DNA of 64,000 nucleotides, taken from positions 20,344,850-20,408,849 of the forward strand of contig NC_084773.1 of the NCBI RefSeq assembly GCF_028858725.1, in the 5' to 3' direction. A model generated the notes under the pieces. It did not search any database. It was given only the letters and a program-made list of their open reading frames with translations, and was not told the origin of the DNA. The translations under genes and the position numbers were made by a program. Of the stretch, positions 50,169 through 62,905 are shown piece by piece; the first letter of the stretch is position 1; each line of letters opens with the position of its first letter. The stretch is from Colius striatus. Taxonomy: Eukaryota; Chordata; Aves; Coliiformes; Coliidae.

Positions 50169-50517
50169 TGACCTAATCCCGTGGGACGAGATTTTGGTGT
50201 GGGCAGCTTTAGCCTCGAGGCACAGCTCTCCCCTTGAAGCGCACAGATAAACAGCCCTGAGAAACAAGTGATAAGATGATAAAGATAAGATGCGAGCACA
50301 CCAAAGAAGCTGCAAGAGCTGCTCGTGAACAATATAGCTTAGCCAATCATTATGTCAGCACAGGCGTGTGCTTTGAGACTTTTACGCAATTAACTTTGAA
50401 TAAACTGTGCATGATCAGGGGAATAAGGGTTTATTAAGGGGAAACTTTGTCAATAAACTGGTCTGTTGCACCATGAACTGAACCTGTCTCAACGAGTGAT
50501 TCCTGGCTGCCACGACA
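50169..50517 (+). mobile_element. Solo LTR, copy B, upstream of CRBN
   Basis: About 349 bases from TGACCTAATCCC to GGCTGCCACGACA, the same family as 44203-44580. It has two AATAAA signals (in gaataaactg and caataaactg), placing the transcription sense on the plus strand. No internal retroviral genes and no clear target-site duplication. It ends about 475 bases upstream of the CRBN ATG, in divergent orientation. Confidence 0.78.
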
Positions 50518-52092
50518 TCTGCAAAGCAGCACACTTCAAACCTTTGCATCACTGCAGCAGCAGAGCTGGAGAAAGGGCTGGTTTCCATTAGCACACAGCA
50601 TCACTCACCAGGGACAGAACCAGCAGGCACAGCCTGGTATTCCCAGGACACGGGTTTTTTTCTTTAAGGGAAGTTTCTGTCTCAAGTAGTTACTCGGAGT
50701 AGTTTCTGGGGCAAAGAGACACAGACAGGTTTGTACTATTTCTGTAGTGGCTGGACTCACTGAAACAGCAAGCCGCCATCCATCAAACACACCAGAGAAA
50801 GGAGCAGCTCACAAACAGTCCTGGGTGTGCAGAGACAAACACTGAGGTATTACCAGATTTTTTAAGCAAATTTGTACCTGAGAAACACAGAAGAAATCCA
50901 GGAGATGATTAGTGGGAGGCAAAAGAAAGTCCATTCAAGGGCATTGCTGCTGTAAAGGACTGAAAACTCTGTCCTTTGACCATCCATGTTCCTGAGGCAC
51001 TTGAATAGAACGACTGAGCCTGAAGACTGTGCATAGGATGACTGTCTCAATTTTTGGACACAGAACCAAAAGCAAAGACTCTACTCCATTGACAAAATGA
51101 TTAAATCATTAATAACTGCATGCATATAAGTTCAGGACTGAACGCTATCAATTAAATTTAATTAACATCTGGGCAATGCTTTGAGGGCATAAAATATGGT
51201 GTAACTCTAAAGAATTCTTAGAATTAATCCTATTAATCCTATTTTTAGGATTTATTAATCCTAAACCACTTTTTGCTGCATTAGCACACTGAACCTGAAA
51301 ATCACCATGAGCAAAAGTCTTTGGTACTCCAAAGTTTTAGGGTCATGCTTTTGTATGAAAACATGGGTTTTTTCCTGAAATCAAGTTCCACTTGAAACTT
51401 GGCAGCAATAAGCAAATCAATATTGATAACATTTTAAAAATAACCATGGTTTGTGCATCACTATTGATTCTAGCAGGACTGACTAAAGAAAGGATACACC
51501 TAAATATACCAAGAAAAGAAGAGGTGGATATTAGTGCCATCTTTCATCGTCGTAGGCACTAATATGGCTGGAAAGTATTGATTACTTTAAAAGCCCCTAA
51601 TAACTAAAGAACTATTGACAATATTTTCTCTTATCCTCCATGAAATTTTACAGTAAGTCCTGATGTATTTTCTGTTAAGGGTTTTAGGGCTGAACTATAT
51701 CATGTACTTATCTGAAGTGTCAGCTCTAAGGCTTATATTGCAGCTGATGAGAACTGTGCTCAAGGTGAGTAATAACTCCAAAGACTTAACTCCAACGTAT
51801 GGTTTCAGGGACTTTGGAAATAGATACATCTTCTGCTGTATTCTATAGCTTTTGTCTTTTAAGTACCCTTTATTAGGGAATAATCTACTACAAATGTATT
51901 CAGTGGATACGTTGGTCCCGTTCACTTAGCTACAGCTGTACTGAACATTCCCTCATCATTGTACAAGTATCTCAAAAGACATTCTTATTGCTTCCTATTT
52001 TCTTATCACTAACACACTCACAATCTAGTTTTGTACAACTCCAATGAGTGGCATTTATTAGTTTGATAAGGGAATAGTGAAAGAAAACTTAC
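50518..52092. other. Upstream of CRBN, nothing recognised
   Basis: Unique, mostly A+T-rich sequence with no supported gene or repeat. Confidence 0.45.
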
Positions 52093-52156
52093 CCAGGTGG
52101 CTGAACTCTTCAGGTCCCATTAAAGCGAGGGGATGATGATGATGATTGTCTTCCAT
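52093..52156 (-). other. Candidate alternative first exon (CRBN?)
   Basis: On the minus strand an ATG (52154-52156) opens 21 codons (MEDNHHHHPLALMGPEEFSH then L) plus one base, ending at a consensus donor GTAAGT (52087-52092). The phase-1 donor would join CRBN exon 2 in frame. The next gene on this strand is CRBN, 2.4 kb away. I do not recognise the peptide, and phase agreement has a one-in-three chance of arising randomly. Confidence 0.25.
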
Positions 52157-55100
52157 TCCTAGTTTACTGAAGTGAAGGTTATCTGAAAGGTCCATTCACA
52201 TCTTTACTTTCACTGTGTTTCAGATGACAGTAACATTTGCAGGTTCCAGCCAAAGGCATGGACACCACCATACCAAGTCACGCATTGTCCAGCAGAGATT
52301 TTTGCCCTTAGTTCACACTTGGTTTTGGTTCCATGGAACCACAGAAAATGGTGAGAGGCCACACTGCTACAGACCAACTAACAGCCCAGCTGTGCTCCAC
52401 CTCAGCCCTGCAGTGGAGAGAGAAATGCAAAGGGACAAAGAGTCATTGTGGTGCATCCTTAATTTCTGGTGGTACTTTGAGCAGCAGATGGTGCTGCAAG
52501 TTCAGCTGTGCTTAGCCGATCAGCGAGCAACGGCTGTGACTGAAGCACCACACACCCCTCTGATGACAACAGGTTTATGGTTTGTGCCCCTCACAGATGC
52601 TGCAGCAGAAGCAGCTGTGCCTGAGGCACCTTTCTACTGTGCTTGTATTGACCTGACTCTAATATCACATTCCTAAACTGTACAAAACTGTCCGGTCCTT
52701 CTGCCACTATAAACCTTCCCTGGATCCAAAGTGCTGATGCAGGGAAAAGCTTTGGATGCCCTCAGACATCCCCCTGAGATGACTTCTATATATTTCAAGC
52801 CTATTTATGGAAATACCTTCAAGATATTGCTGCCCAGTGCCAGAATTACAACATGTCTTTTGGGTTTGTTTATTTTTCATAAGAGGTAAAAGACTTTTTA
52901 ATTAAGAACTAGTTGAAAGAATAGCACAGAAAGACAAGTGCAACCAGAGCTCCTTCTACCTCACATCACTTGAATGGTAACAGGGCCTCACTGTTTAATT
53001 CACATTTCCCAAGACCTCTCTATATAGTGAAGATGATACATGAAGCAATCCAGCAAAGAACAGACTTTCTTCCCTTGCCTCCAATAAAACTAAGGACTTC
53101 TCCTGATTCTATGAGCTACATCTAATCCCTAGTGATCGCTTTTGGCTCAATCCTGTAATCATTTGTGGAGCTATCTTTATTACAGGAGCAGTATCATTAA
53201 AACAAACAGGTCAGCATGAGCAGCTTATTCATGCACTTTTTTTTGCAGGGCCAGAGCCCAGCTCCTTAAAGTCATTTAAGTGCCTAAATCCTACTTAAGC
53301 CCTGCACTCTCCTGGGCTTCCTCAGTCCTCTGTGGGGCTGGGCAGAGTTGGCTCTCACTGCAGTGACATCACCTGATTGCAGGGTACCCATCCCTGCGGG
53401 GGACACACTGCCAGCTCACACTCTGCCCACCCTGGGGTCAGCTGGCCCTAGAGCTGTGCCCCTGGCAGAGCCTTCTGAGCACACCACCTCATTATTTTAA
53501 TGACTGGAAATGAACTGTGAATTTCTTAAAAGCCATTGAAGCAAAGTGTTTTCAGTCAATCTACCCATTAGGGGTAGACCCTTAGGGATTGCTTATACCT
53601 TTAATATGATGAAGTCCAGATGCTGTATTTCCCTAGCTAATATTAGGCCAAGTGTTAAAATAACAAAACCTGGCTCACATCCTCTGACAAAAGGAATGAA
53701 AAGGACGAAAAGGAAGATTTCCAAAGCGTGTTGCACCTGAGCCATGCTGAGCTGAGCCACGCTCCTGTCAGTGTGTCCCCAGGAGAGACCCAGTGGGGAA
53801 GGAGCTGTGCCCACCACAAGGTCCCCCAGGCTGCCCAGGCAGCTGCAGGATGCTCCCCTGCAAAGGGCCTGGCTCTCAGTCCCTCACCTCCAGCCCCACA
53901 CTTATTTCTCTATCTCAGTGTGGTTATTCTTGCTCTGTGCTGTTGGTTGCTGATCTGCCTTTTCTTTGTACATCCAAGGAAATGCAAATATGGAATATAA
54001 TCAGGAAGATGAGATGCTACAGCCAGTGTTTGCCAAACAGTTTAGCAACTGTGAGCACCTCCATTAGAGACAGAGGCTGACGTAGCTTTAACAGACGATT
54101 TTCAGGCGGTTCTGAGCATCCAGGCAGAAAGAAATCACCTAAAATCATGATTCATTTTTTAAAATGCTGCCTGAGCTTGAGTCTCTTAAAAATAAAAACA
54201 TCATTATTAATTCAGGGAAGTTCCCATTCAGTCACAAACGCTGGCATGCAAGCTTGGTACACACAAACATGCGTACCAAGCCCTGTGCTTAGGTTCCAGA
54301 GATGTCTCCAGTGGCCCCTGGCAGAGCAGCCCTGGATGAGGAGCCCTTGTCCAGGCTCCTGGAGAGCAGAGGCAGAGCCATCAATGCCATTAACTGCACT
54401 TGCTCCTTGCAGAGGAAGCATAATGCATATCAGATTGAAAATGGAACAGAGATTAAACACAGCTTTTAATGGCTCTGCAAACACTTACATCTGAGACAAA
54501 CACTTCCCACTAAATAAACTCCTTATTTTTTTCCACTATTGCCTGCTTGTCTTCAGCTACAGCACTGCCTCTGTAAAGGTCTTTCCACAGCTCAGGCAGT
54601 ATTGTAGTTCCTTAGTTTATGAACATACACACATTTTTACTGTTAGGCATAAAATGGACCAGAAAGCTCTGCCCAGTGTGTTCAGACAGATGCTCCAGAC
54701 TGTGGGTGATGCCAGTTACAGAAATGCTCCATCTCCAGGATCAGGGTCCACACACCACAGCCCGCCTCTAGGTCAGCAGCAAAGGATTCAAGGATCGACC
54801 TCTTTTGCCTTCTCTGCTCCAGAGACATCCTCACAAGACACTAGTTCTTGGAGTGGCTTTAGCACATTTCAACTCAGAGGCTCTGCTCACTGGGAAGGCC
54901 ACAGATGCGGGAATTTCAGCCTCAAGTGCGACCAGTTTGATAAGTTACCCAGCAGTCATTCTCCTCCCCGATTAGCCATCTGCTCAGGCTCTTCTGGAGA
55001 CAATATTCAAAATGGAAAATCAAGAAGAATGACACTTCTTCACTGCCAGTAATTTTTTTACAGGTCATCTACCAGCACTCAGCACTCTCCTGCAGAGGCA

Positions 55101-57060
55101 GAGTGGCCGTGTGGGATCACGTCCCCCCATGAACAAACAGCCCTCACACCAGCAGAAAAACCCACACACGTGCTGACCACTTTGTAAAACCTGCCAGTTT
55201 TAATTACCTGCCTGTTCTAATGAGAAAGCATCAGTGAAAAAACCCTCTATTCAGATACACTGCCCTTCCCTGTGCCTGCCAATAGCTGTGCTGCATCTGC
55301 TGGGACATCAGGATCAGAACTGCACCCCTACCACTGACTGATCTCTTTGATGAAAACACATCTTACAGTCACTGCTACACCCACTGCACCCTCCGGGCTG
55401 CTAAGCATCCAGCTGATTCCCACACTGCCTCTGCTTAGGCAGCCAAAATTCCCAGGGCTTGGTAGGAGTGTGAATACTTTCTCCATGCAGATAATGCCCC
55501 GTGGTGTGACACGAAGGACTGGCTCAACCCCCACACTCACAGAGATGAGAAAACCAAAGAACCAAGATGAATTTCTCTTCAGTAGTTCTCCTTTTGCCCA
55601 TTGCACCATAGAATATAACAACTGCACATTGCTGTGAGACTCAGAAATAAAGAATTGTTTAGATGTTTATTAAACAACAGAGTTGAATGAAATCAGTCAC
55701 ATTATGTTGTCTGGAGCACGGAAGTTAATTGGAAGACACAATGATTGACTGGAGTTTGAAATACCAAATGGGTTTTTGAGTAAGTTAATGGCAACTAGAA
55801 TCAGAATGTAACTGTGGGAACTGGAACTTTCAGTTTAATTCCTACTGAAGTACTTCTGCAAGTGAGCTTGCTTTTGACTCGTTGTGAGAGCTTTATCACA
55901 GCTTGGGTTGCTGTTACATATGTAAGTGTTATCCAAGGGTACGGTACACACGGCACTGCATCACATCCAGCACAGCACACTGGGACAGCAGTTTCATTTT
56001 CCTGAGTCAAACACAGGAGGGGAAGTGGGAGCGGCAACAAGGAGGAATCTCCTGGACAAAGAAGACCAAGAACAGCAGCTGCCTCATAGCTGGGGAGCAG
56101 GAGCAGCTGAGAAGCCTGCCAGGTACCCCCAACAAATTCCCCCAGCCCATGGCTTTGCTCTCTGGAGGCCACATGCAAGGGTTTTGATAATGGGAGTGCA
56201 AAATGTCAACAGTGGCATTTCAGAAGAGCCAGCGTGGGATTTTCAGAATGTTTCCACCTCCGACTTTTGTGCCTGCACTGATTTCTGGTGCTGTGGGGGA
56301 TCTCTTTCAGTAGAAGAGGAACATCTGCAGAAAATGCCAGCATGTTTATTCCCTAGAATAAAGACAAATAATAGGAAGGGATCCAAATTCTCTCAGCAAC
56401 AGAGGGATAAATTCACAATAGCCCACAGAGCCCAATGAACATCGCACCGAGTTAAACCTGGATTTGTACTGCACACAGCAGGAAGGAAAACACAGGCCAT
56501 TAACAGGAAAGCTCAAAGCGGTGGATGAAGGTGGAAATGTTGCTTTTCCCCCTGAAAAGCTCTTCAAGGTGACTGCAAAGAGCCTGAAGTGCAGAAGAGA
56601 GGCAGCCACCAGACAGGGCAGGTGGCATCTCAGGGCCTCCTTGCTCCAACATGGGCAGAGGCTTCAGCGTTTGGTAAATGGTAGAGAGAGAGAGACCTTG
56701 TTTATTTTCAGTATCCTAAGAGAATTTCCAGCAGTGGAGTGTAATGGGGGAAAAAAAAGGTAAGGAAAGAAAATAGCAGAGAAGTGTCCCTGTGTAATAA
56801 CTGCTCTGTCACTGCTTGCAGGCCAGGTGCATGGCACAGGCGATGCACAAATGGCATTTTGCCTCAAAGGACCTTCAGAGGCTTCACTCATTTTATCCCA
56901 GTTCCCTTCTGAGACCACAGAGCTCGACTCTCCTGATTTTTTTCTTCCTTTTACCAGGATAGCACAGAATTTTGGAAAGATGTTTTTGTTGTTATCAAGA
57001 GATGATCAGATTCCCTCAGCACATCATGCCAGGGAATATAATCTTGTTTCCTCAGCAACT
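52157..57060. other. Intergenic, nothing recognised
   Basis: No supported gene. A plus-strand frame at 52215-52676 (153 codons) lacks recognisable domains or splice context and is likely chance. No CR1 or LTR seen. Confidence 0.45.
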
Positions 57061-57146
57061 TCCCATCCTCCTCCTTTCCCATGGAAGAGCCAACTTCCTC
57101 CTCCTCTTTCACCTCCTCCTCTTCCTCCTCCTCATCCTCCTCCGTG
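57061..57146. repeat. (TCC)n-like low-complexity tract
   Basis: Interrupted cctcctcctc runs over about 85 bases. On the minus strand they read as Glu-rich codons inside a longer open frame (56951-57424). The frame owes its length to the tract, and I do not treat it as a gene. Confidence 0.85.
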
Positions 57147-60100
57147 AAAGACGAGGCACCAGCTGGTGTTAAGGAAAAAAATGCCCATCCCCTTCTCTCT
57201 TCCTCCCCACCGTGACATTTATGAGTTTCAGTTTGACGTGTGTTTTCCACCACCAGTTTGGAGAAACTCCTTGTTGGCTGCAACCACACGACCTGCCCTG
57301 GGAGCTGGGGACAGTCCCATGAGCTGGTGATCCCTGGCTGCAAGGAAGTTAATGCAGTTTGCAGAAGTTGAGGACCAGATTCTCTCAGCATTGTATTACA
57401 ATCTTTTTCCCCCCTGCTCTTCATTTCTTTTTATGTCTTTCTCCCACCAATCTCTTCATCCTTGCATTCAGCAGATTATTTACTGTTTGTCTAAACATCT
57501 CCAGCCCTCCTGAAGCATTTGGCTTTTCCTGCCCTTTCTTAGCACAAACCAGCTCAGGACTGCACTGCAGTCCTTTCAGTTTACTTCCTGCTTGTTTTCC
57601 TCCAGTTGCTCCAATGGTATTTCCAAACAATCCTGTAAGCTCCAATATTTTGCTCCTCTAACACTGAGTTCCCACAGAGCTCTGCTGAGAAACATCTGAG
57701 TTTACTACAAGCTTAAAAGATCACACCTTCCCAGAAGCATCACCTCTCACATGACTGGAAATTAAAACTATTAACATATTTTGGGTTATTTTGTATTCAG
57801 TCAAAATGGGCTGTTGTTGCAAGGGAATTGTTCCTGAGATATTGCTGTCTGCTTGGTCCTCCACAAGGACAGAGAGAGATAAAAGACTATGCAGTGCTAC
57901 AAGCTTAAAATATATGGAAAAGAGAAAAAACAACAGATCTGAAACTTTTTCAAGTGAACACATATCATGCATTTCAAATTCATCTAGAATTTACAAAACA
58001 GAAAAGTTGGCAAGTGCCAGTCCAAATTCCTCCTTATGGTTGGTGTTTTGCACTCCTGCCTCCAAACCTCCCCCAAATCCCCCGCACAGCCAGCAGCAGG
58101 CTGCGGAGTGCTGATGAGCATGAGGAGCCTGAGCCCCCTCCAGCACAGCCATGACAAAAAAATGGGCCAAAAGTGACCAAAACTGGAATTGTGGCTTCCA
58201 AGTACTCACTAGTCCCCCTCCCTATGAAGGACAAGTTGCCCTGGGATTGAAATGTGACACGGTCACACGGGCAGAAAGAGAATCTGTGATTTAAGGAAGC
58301 GTGATCTGGGACAACAAGTGTTTTATGGGGATCTGAACAATTGTTGAAGTGGTATCACTGCACTGGAAAGCCCTCTCCCTTGAACTGTGTAACTCCCTTT
58401 GCTCTCACCCAACCCATAAGAGTCCGTGACTCTGTGATTAGTGCTGTAAGGATGCTGTGATGCTGCTCCACAGACGCTCGGCTTGCTGACAAGCAGGCTT
58501 TTGTACAAGCTGGCTGCCATGCTGAGCAGCTGAACTAAAACGTATCCAAAGCCACCCGCCTTTATCTTTGCAATATCCTTGCTCAGAACTGCTTGTAACC
58601 ACCATGAGCCCAACCGATACTGGTACCATTCCAAATAACGTTCAGGTTACTTTTGCACATCTAATATCTCTGTGAGAGTTCACTCTTTGTCCTGATTCTT
58701 ATCGTTGGCCAAAACCAAACAGCAAAGATATAAGACATACAAAGGCTTTGGCCATTGCCTTTTGAACCCTTAGCATCTCTCCAACCACCACTTTTTGCTT
58801 AAACACAAAGGAGAGGGTGGTGGTTGGAAGCTGAGCGAGGTAACCACTGCAGAGAACACTGTGGGGAGTTGGAGGGGACATTGATCCATCCTGAGATCCC
58901 TTAGGAGCTGAGTGAGACCTTCCAGCAGAGTTTAGTGGTCAGCAATGAAGGGCACAAAGAGATGTGGGGCTTCTGAAAAGCCACAGGAGCCCACGTCAGG
59001 GCAGATGTGCCGGACAATGACTGACTGTGCTGTGGGTTTGTGACGGCAGAGTGAGGTGAACTTGCTGTGATGGGCTTTACTAGTTTCCTGCCTGAATGTA
59101 TTGACCTGATTTTATGGGAATTCCTGAATTTATACTTAGCAAAAAATATTGTACTGGCTTTTCAGAACACATACTGGAAAAGGGAAATGGTGTTATATCT
59201 ATCAAATAGGTACTTTTTCAGTTACAGCCATTTAAATATGGTTTAGCAGTATACGTAGGAAATAAATGCAGTTAAGGCTACTACAAAGCTCATTTATACA
59301 CTCCCTATTAATTCTACAATACCCTCCATCTGTGCATCACTTAAGGTGAAAATGTATGCCTTCCCATGCCTCCTAAATTATGTCTATTTTAAGAAACACT
59401 GAGTGAGCCCCAAGGTTCAGCAGGATACTTTGTCAGCACATCGATTGGGATTTGCATGGCAGAGCAGTTTGTGTACAGTCCTGTTTCTCACAGCACACCC
59501 GGCTGTTAACCACAAAGTGAATTCCCTTGCAATTTATAGCCCTGCTCTTTTCAATTTGCTCTGCTAAGTCATTTGGCTCCTGACAGGTCTCGACTCCAAA
59601 CGCTGGATTGTTCAGCACAAAACAAAATGACATCGGCACCCTAATCAATACGTACTCGTGGTAAACTGCAAGGACATGTGTGTCTCCCAGAGTGGGTTTT
59701 ACAATGAGAGTTTCTCCTCCAGGCTGCCCTGTGCCATGGCTGCAGGACCAGGGATTGCCTGAGTGCTGTTGGCCACCCCTCTGGCTGCACCTCCATACAC
59801 TCACCTCCCCTGCGAGGGGCTGAAACCACTAAACCTTCATTAGAATTCCAATGGCAATACCTATTGATATCAAATAGAGGGGGAAAAAAGCATGATATAC
59901 ATCATATGTGCTGCACAGCCAGCAGCTGCACACAGTATTAGCACCTCATGGAGTGGGTCAGACTCTATCTTCAGATATTTCCAAGACGTCCACTGTTGTC
60001 TTGCTCAGAGACAGCAAGGCAATCCAAATGCTCAGAGAAAGAGAACGCCCCTCTCCTCTCTTTCCCGACTGCAAGATCTAAATGTTCTTTCTACTTCAAC

Positions 60101-61179
60101 CCTGATCAGCTTTCCCCTGACTTTTCTGCACCACATCTGGGTATTTAGATTGCCAGTCAGTAGCACGGGGCCAGAAACAAAGTTTGTGGTTTCAGAGTCC
60201 TTGATTTTCAAACCATCTGTGAAGGACGCACTCGACTCCCCTTAACCCAACCAGCAGGAGTTTGGTACAGGCTCCAGAGCAGGTAAAGGTCTGAGCTGTT
60301 GCCTGGCCAAGAACTCCCCCAGCAAACCCACAAAGGAGTGCAGCATGGTCAGCACTGGTGCAGAGAGAGCTGTGGGCTCAGGGAGTTTCATGCACACCTC
60401 TCCCACGGTATGCAGTGTGGCTGTCAGACAGCCGCTTTATCCCACGGCCATGCCAGCCTCGGTGAGCCTCCCTGAGCTCTCGCTGCTTGGCAGTGATCCC
60501 CCTGAGCACGGATGCCTCTCAAGGTTGGGAGAAATTAGTTGTTTAGTTTCAATAAATAAGGTTCTGATGTTGTGTGATTCTGTCTGCTGCTTGCTTGGCT
60601 TTGTTTACTTCGCAGGAGTAGCCAGATTTCTGAAGCCTTAGGCTGCAAGCTGTAAACTTGCACTGAGACACACTGGATGTGTACCTTCTTCAGCAAAACA
60701 AGGCCTTCAGAGCTAACCCAAACCAGAAGATAAAGAGGCTACAACTGTCAACAGCAGCTGCAGCTGGACAAGATAATGGCTTGTCTGGAGGCAGAGAAAG
60801 GATCCAACGAGGAACAAGAAGACCCCAGACCCAAATCTTACTATTGGACCAGGCTGACGTGTGAGGGGCGGGTGAAGAGTCTGTAAGGGTATAACTGCCC
60901 AGGGCTTGCTTCAGCCAGGCTTTTCCTTCTCCAGAGGCACCCAGCTCGAGCTGATCCTGCAGCTCTACTACTACATTATTTATTTTTATATACTTTGATG
61001 CCTGCACCTCTGCTTTAGGAAACCTTGGGTTTGAACTTCAGAGAGAGCAGACACGGACAGAGAAGCAGAGAGACCCCTTGTCGCCTCAGATACTCGGTAA
61101 GTGAATTGGGAATACGCTTGAAGAAACACTGAAATCTCAACTAAGTGATTTAAAGGATGAGTGTGACATATAATCCTTT
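57147..61179. other. Intergenic, possible conserved non-coding patch
   Basis: No gene supported. About 59470-59610 has low repeat content and a sequence texture (acaaagtgaattcccttgc, caatttgctctgctaagtca) that could be a conserved non-coding element, but this was not tested. Confidence 0.35.
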
Positions 61180-61976
61180 AGCCAGAAACTGTTGACCAAG
61201 TCTGGGACTAAGTCTGGATCCAGCCGCACCTAGGCTCCTCTCTGAGGAGTTTAGAAAGCAAGGGGGTCCATTCTGAACCCCGTGACTCAACAGGAGGGTG
61301 TCCCTTACCCTTTCTCCCTTACACATTCTCCCTTGCCATATTAGATATAAACCCTTGACCAAGTCTGGGACTAAGTCTGGATCCAGCCGCACCTAGGCTC
61401 CTCTCTGAGGGGTTTAGAGAGCAACGGGGTCCATTCTGAACCATGTGGCTCAACAGGAGGGTGTCCCTTACCTTGTTACACCTCTTAGACATGAACTGTT
61501 GACCAAGTCTGGGACTAAGTTTGGATCCAGCCGCACCTAGGCTCCTCTCTGAGAAGGAGTTTAGAGAGCAAGGGGGTCCATTCTGAACCTCGTGACTCAA
61601 CAGGAGGGTCTCCCTTACCCTTTTTCCCTTACACACTGTCCCTTACACATTCTCCCTTGCTGTATTAGATATGAACTGTTGACCAAGTCTGGGACTAGGT
61701 TTGGATCCAGCCGCACCTAGGCTCCTCTCTGAGGAGTTTAGAAAGCAAGGGGGTCCATTCTGAACCCCGTGACTCAACAGGAGGGTGTCCCTTACCCTTT
61801 CTCCCTTACACATTCTCCCTTGCTGTATTAGACATGAACTGTTGACCAAGTCTGGGACTAAGTCTGGATCCAGCCGCACCTAGGCTCCTCTCTGAGGAGG
61901 AGTGTAGAGAGCAAGGGGGTCCATTCTGAACCCCGTGACTCAACAGGAGGGTCTCCCTTACCTTGTTACACCTCTG
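61180..61976. repeat. Tandem array, five units of 144-180 bp
   Basis: The segment gaccaagtctgggacta recurs at 61194, 61357, 61501, 61681 and 61844, giving spacings of 163, 144, 180 and 163. Each unit also has ctggatccagccgcacctag and gggtccattctgaacc. Unit-length changes come from a variable part (the ctcccttacacattctccct segment) that is lost or duplicated. Minus-strand frames over it repeat the same peptide (RDTLLLSHGVQNGPPC) and are not genes. Family unknown; it may derive from a retroviral or satellite unit. Confidence 0.93.
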
Positions 61977-62747
61977 ATCTCTGTTGTAAATCATTCTAAA
62001 CCCATTCTAACTTGCTTTTCTATTATATGTTTCCTCTATATAGTAAGTAGTAGAGTGAACCTTCCATCAAACCCTGTTAAGTCACTTTTGCTAATACCTT
62101 TGATGATGTTTCCTTCAAACACTCACCAGGATCCTAAAGCAGGGTCCACAACACCATCCCAAGAGCTGCTCCAAGCGAGTGACTGCCGAGAATGCCTTGC
62201 CCAGCTGCCAGTGTGGCTGCTCAGCGGTACATGTCCTGATGAAAGCAGAGCACACGTTTCCAGCATGGCACAGGCTGAGTCCTTTGGTTGCTCTGCGAAG
62301 CTCTGCTGGTTTTGGTACACGCAATACTTACAGCCTCTGCACCTTCTGGCTGCCATGTGTGAAGCTGCAGGGAGGCACTGGAACAAGCAGGTCTGAAAAT
62401 CCAATCCTGTAAGTACAATAGTGCACAGTATCTCAGAGCCACAACATTAATAGCAATCATCACTAAACACAGGGCAGTCGACTCTCAAGAGAGACCTGCA
62501 GGTAACTGCTTGCCAATCTGCCTTTTAGGCCATGCATTTGCTGATAGGTCTGTGTGAATCCTTGTCTGTGGTGGCATGGAAAGCACATGTGCTTTGTACA
62601 AACACAGCCAGCGGGTGCTACATTTAAGTCTAAGTAAAAACCACTAAGTAAAATAAAACACATGAACCAGAGCATCTCCAAACCAAAACCAGAGATTTCT
62701 TTAAAAACAGATGAAATTAACATTTAATTTAGTTCAAAGGTTGACAT
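61977..62747. other. Flank of the tandem array
   Basis: No gene recognised. Overlapping short frames on both strands at 62115-62463 have no splice or domain support. Confidence 0.4.
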
Positions 62748-62905
62748 CATGAAATCATCAAATGGTTTGGGTTGGAAGGGACCTTAAAGACCATCTTGTT
62801 CCAACCCCGTACCTGCTGCTAGACCACGTGTCTCAAAGACCCATCCCTTGAACACTGCCAGGGATGTGGCAGCCACAACTTCTCTGTGCAACCTGTTGCA
62901 ACGAG
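62748..62905 (-). repeat. CR1-like fragment, diverged subfamily
   Basis: Inverted tail starting tgaaatcatcaaatggtttg and going on ggttggaagggaccttaaag, accatcttgttccaacccc, then cagggatgtggcagccacaa. The terminus differs from the other copies here, suggesting an older or different CR1 subfamily. Confidence 0.8.

Noticed and set aside
49934-50332. Similar minus-strand peptides at 44045-44380 and 49934-50332
   Set aside because: They are antisense readings of the two related LTRs, so the similarity is repeat similarity.
52215-52676. 153-codon plus-strand frame
   Set aside because: No recognisable domain, ordinary composition and no supporting signals.
56951-57424. 157-codon minus-strand frame with a Glu-rich block
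   Set aside because: The Glu block is a (TCC)n tract; no splice sites or family similarity seen.
59433-59804. 123-codon minus-strand frame with several cysteines
   Set aside because: It looked protein-like but no family is recognised and no splice context was found; a conserved non-coding element is as likely.
61319-61994. Repeated peptide frames that looked like a tandem-repeat protein
   Set aside because: Unit lengths of 144, 163 and 180 include one that is not a multiple of three, so no frame is kept across the array; it is a DNA tandem repeat.
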